64,000 bases of DNA, from contig KN805421.1 of NCBI GenBank assembly GCA_000818945.1, forward strand, positions 6,842 through 70,841, given 5' to 3'. The DNA comes from Schizochytrium sp. CCTCC M209059 (taxonomy: Eukaryota; Sar; Bigyra; Thraustochytrida; Thraustochytriidae). Below, in pieces: positions 63,708 through 64,000 of the stretch. A program made the position numbers and the translations under genes. The notes beneath the pieces are model-generated. The model was given only the letters and a program-made list of their open reading frames with translations. It was not told where the DNA came from and did no database searches. Positions within the stretch are counted from its first letter, which is position 1. Every line of letters begins with the position of its first letter.

Positions 63708-64000
63708 TGTGTCTGTAGGGGGCAAGAACAACTAAAAAAGGTCAAGAGACCTGTCTCTCTTGTTGATCACAGTCAAGACTTGTGCGACCCACCCTATCGC
63801 GCGAGCGCCAACACGAGCGTGAGCGCTGCCCGTGTTGCTGCTTTGATTGCGCTTTTAACGCTACGATGATGATGATGATGCCGCTTCTCAATAGGTTGTT
63901 TGATCACAACTGTGTAAAGAGCATGTCCGTTGGGATTTATCGTGCACGAAAAAATGAATATGCTTGATGGAAGCCTGGAAGGTTTTCTTTAAAGGGCCAG
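63708..64000. other. 5' flank of the coiled-coil gene
   Basis: About 290 bp to the window edge with a short GAT/ATG repeat at 63865-63881. Nothing else is recognised; any neighbouring gene lies outside. Confidence 0.6.

Overview
The window looks like nuclear DNA of a unicellular, flagellated eukaryote, most likely a thraustochytrid-type stramenopile. This rests on high GC, compact and mostly intronless genes on both strands, eukaryote-only machinery (TFIIF beta, eL21, HOP2, FHA-RING, PP2C, an outer-dynein-arm docking-type coiled coil) and a nuclease-plus-kinase protein pair of Crinkler type. All three stop codons are used. The assignment is inference; no rRNA, tRNA or organelle marker was found.

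Layout. 1-3.6 kb: 3' part of a large LRR-ankyrin-kinase-RING/IBR gene with modular LRR exons and two tandem duplications. 6.4-8.1 kb: a nuclease-like plus kinase protein. 9.0-10.4 kb: a small broken ORF and an IMPACT-family protein. 11.1-13.4 kb: an E2-like plus PP2C phosphatase. 13.65-14.57 kb: HOP2 with one clear intron. 15.3-16.3 kb: a SYLF-domain membrane protein. 18.0-19.3 kb: a monoglyceride-lipase-like hydrolase. 19.8-22.0 kb: a Ser/Asn-rich protein whose upstream reading frame runs into a 527-bp GACA/CTGT array.

22.6 to about 34.7 kb is a gene-empty block filled with 4- and 5-bp arrays. 34.7-38.4 kb is decayed DNA, including a stop-riddled pseudogene related to the 6.4-kb gene. 38.9-63.7 kb returns to dense genes: TFIIF beta, an acidic N-myristoylation candidate, an FHA-RING protein, an AIM24-family protein, ribosomal protein eL21, a HAD phosphatase, a Tudor-like/FHA-like protein, a TPR-like protein, a membrane-anchored thioredoxin and a long coiled-coil axonemal candidate.

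Functionally the genes are mostly core housekeeping (transcription, translation, lipid and phosphate metabolism), meiosis (HOP2), phospho-dependent ubiquitin signalling (FHA-RING, kinase-RBR, E2-like PP2C) and the flagellum. No operon-like cluster is seen. The most unusual material is the microsatellite-mosaic block, the LRR-kinase-RBR gene and the nuclease-kinase gene and pseudogene pair. Two long genes each need a one-base correction next to a homopolymer, so isolated frameshifts here may be sequencing errors.
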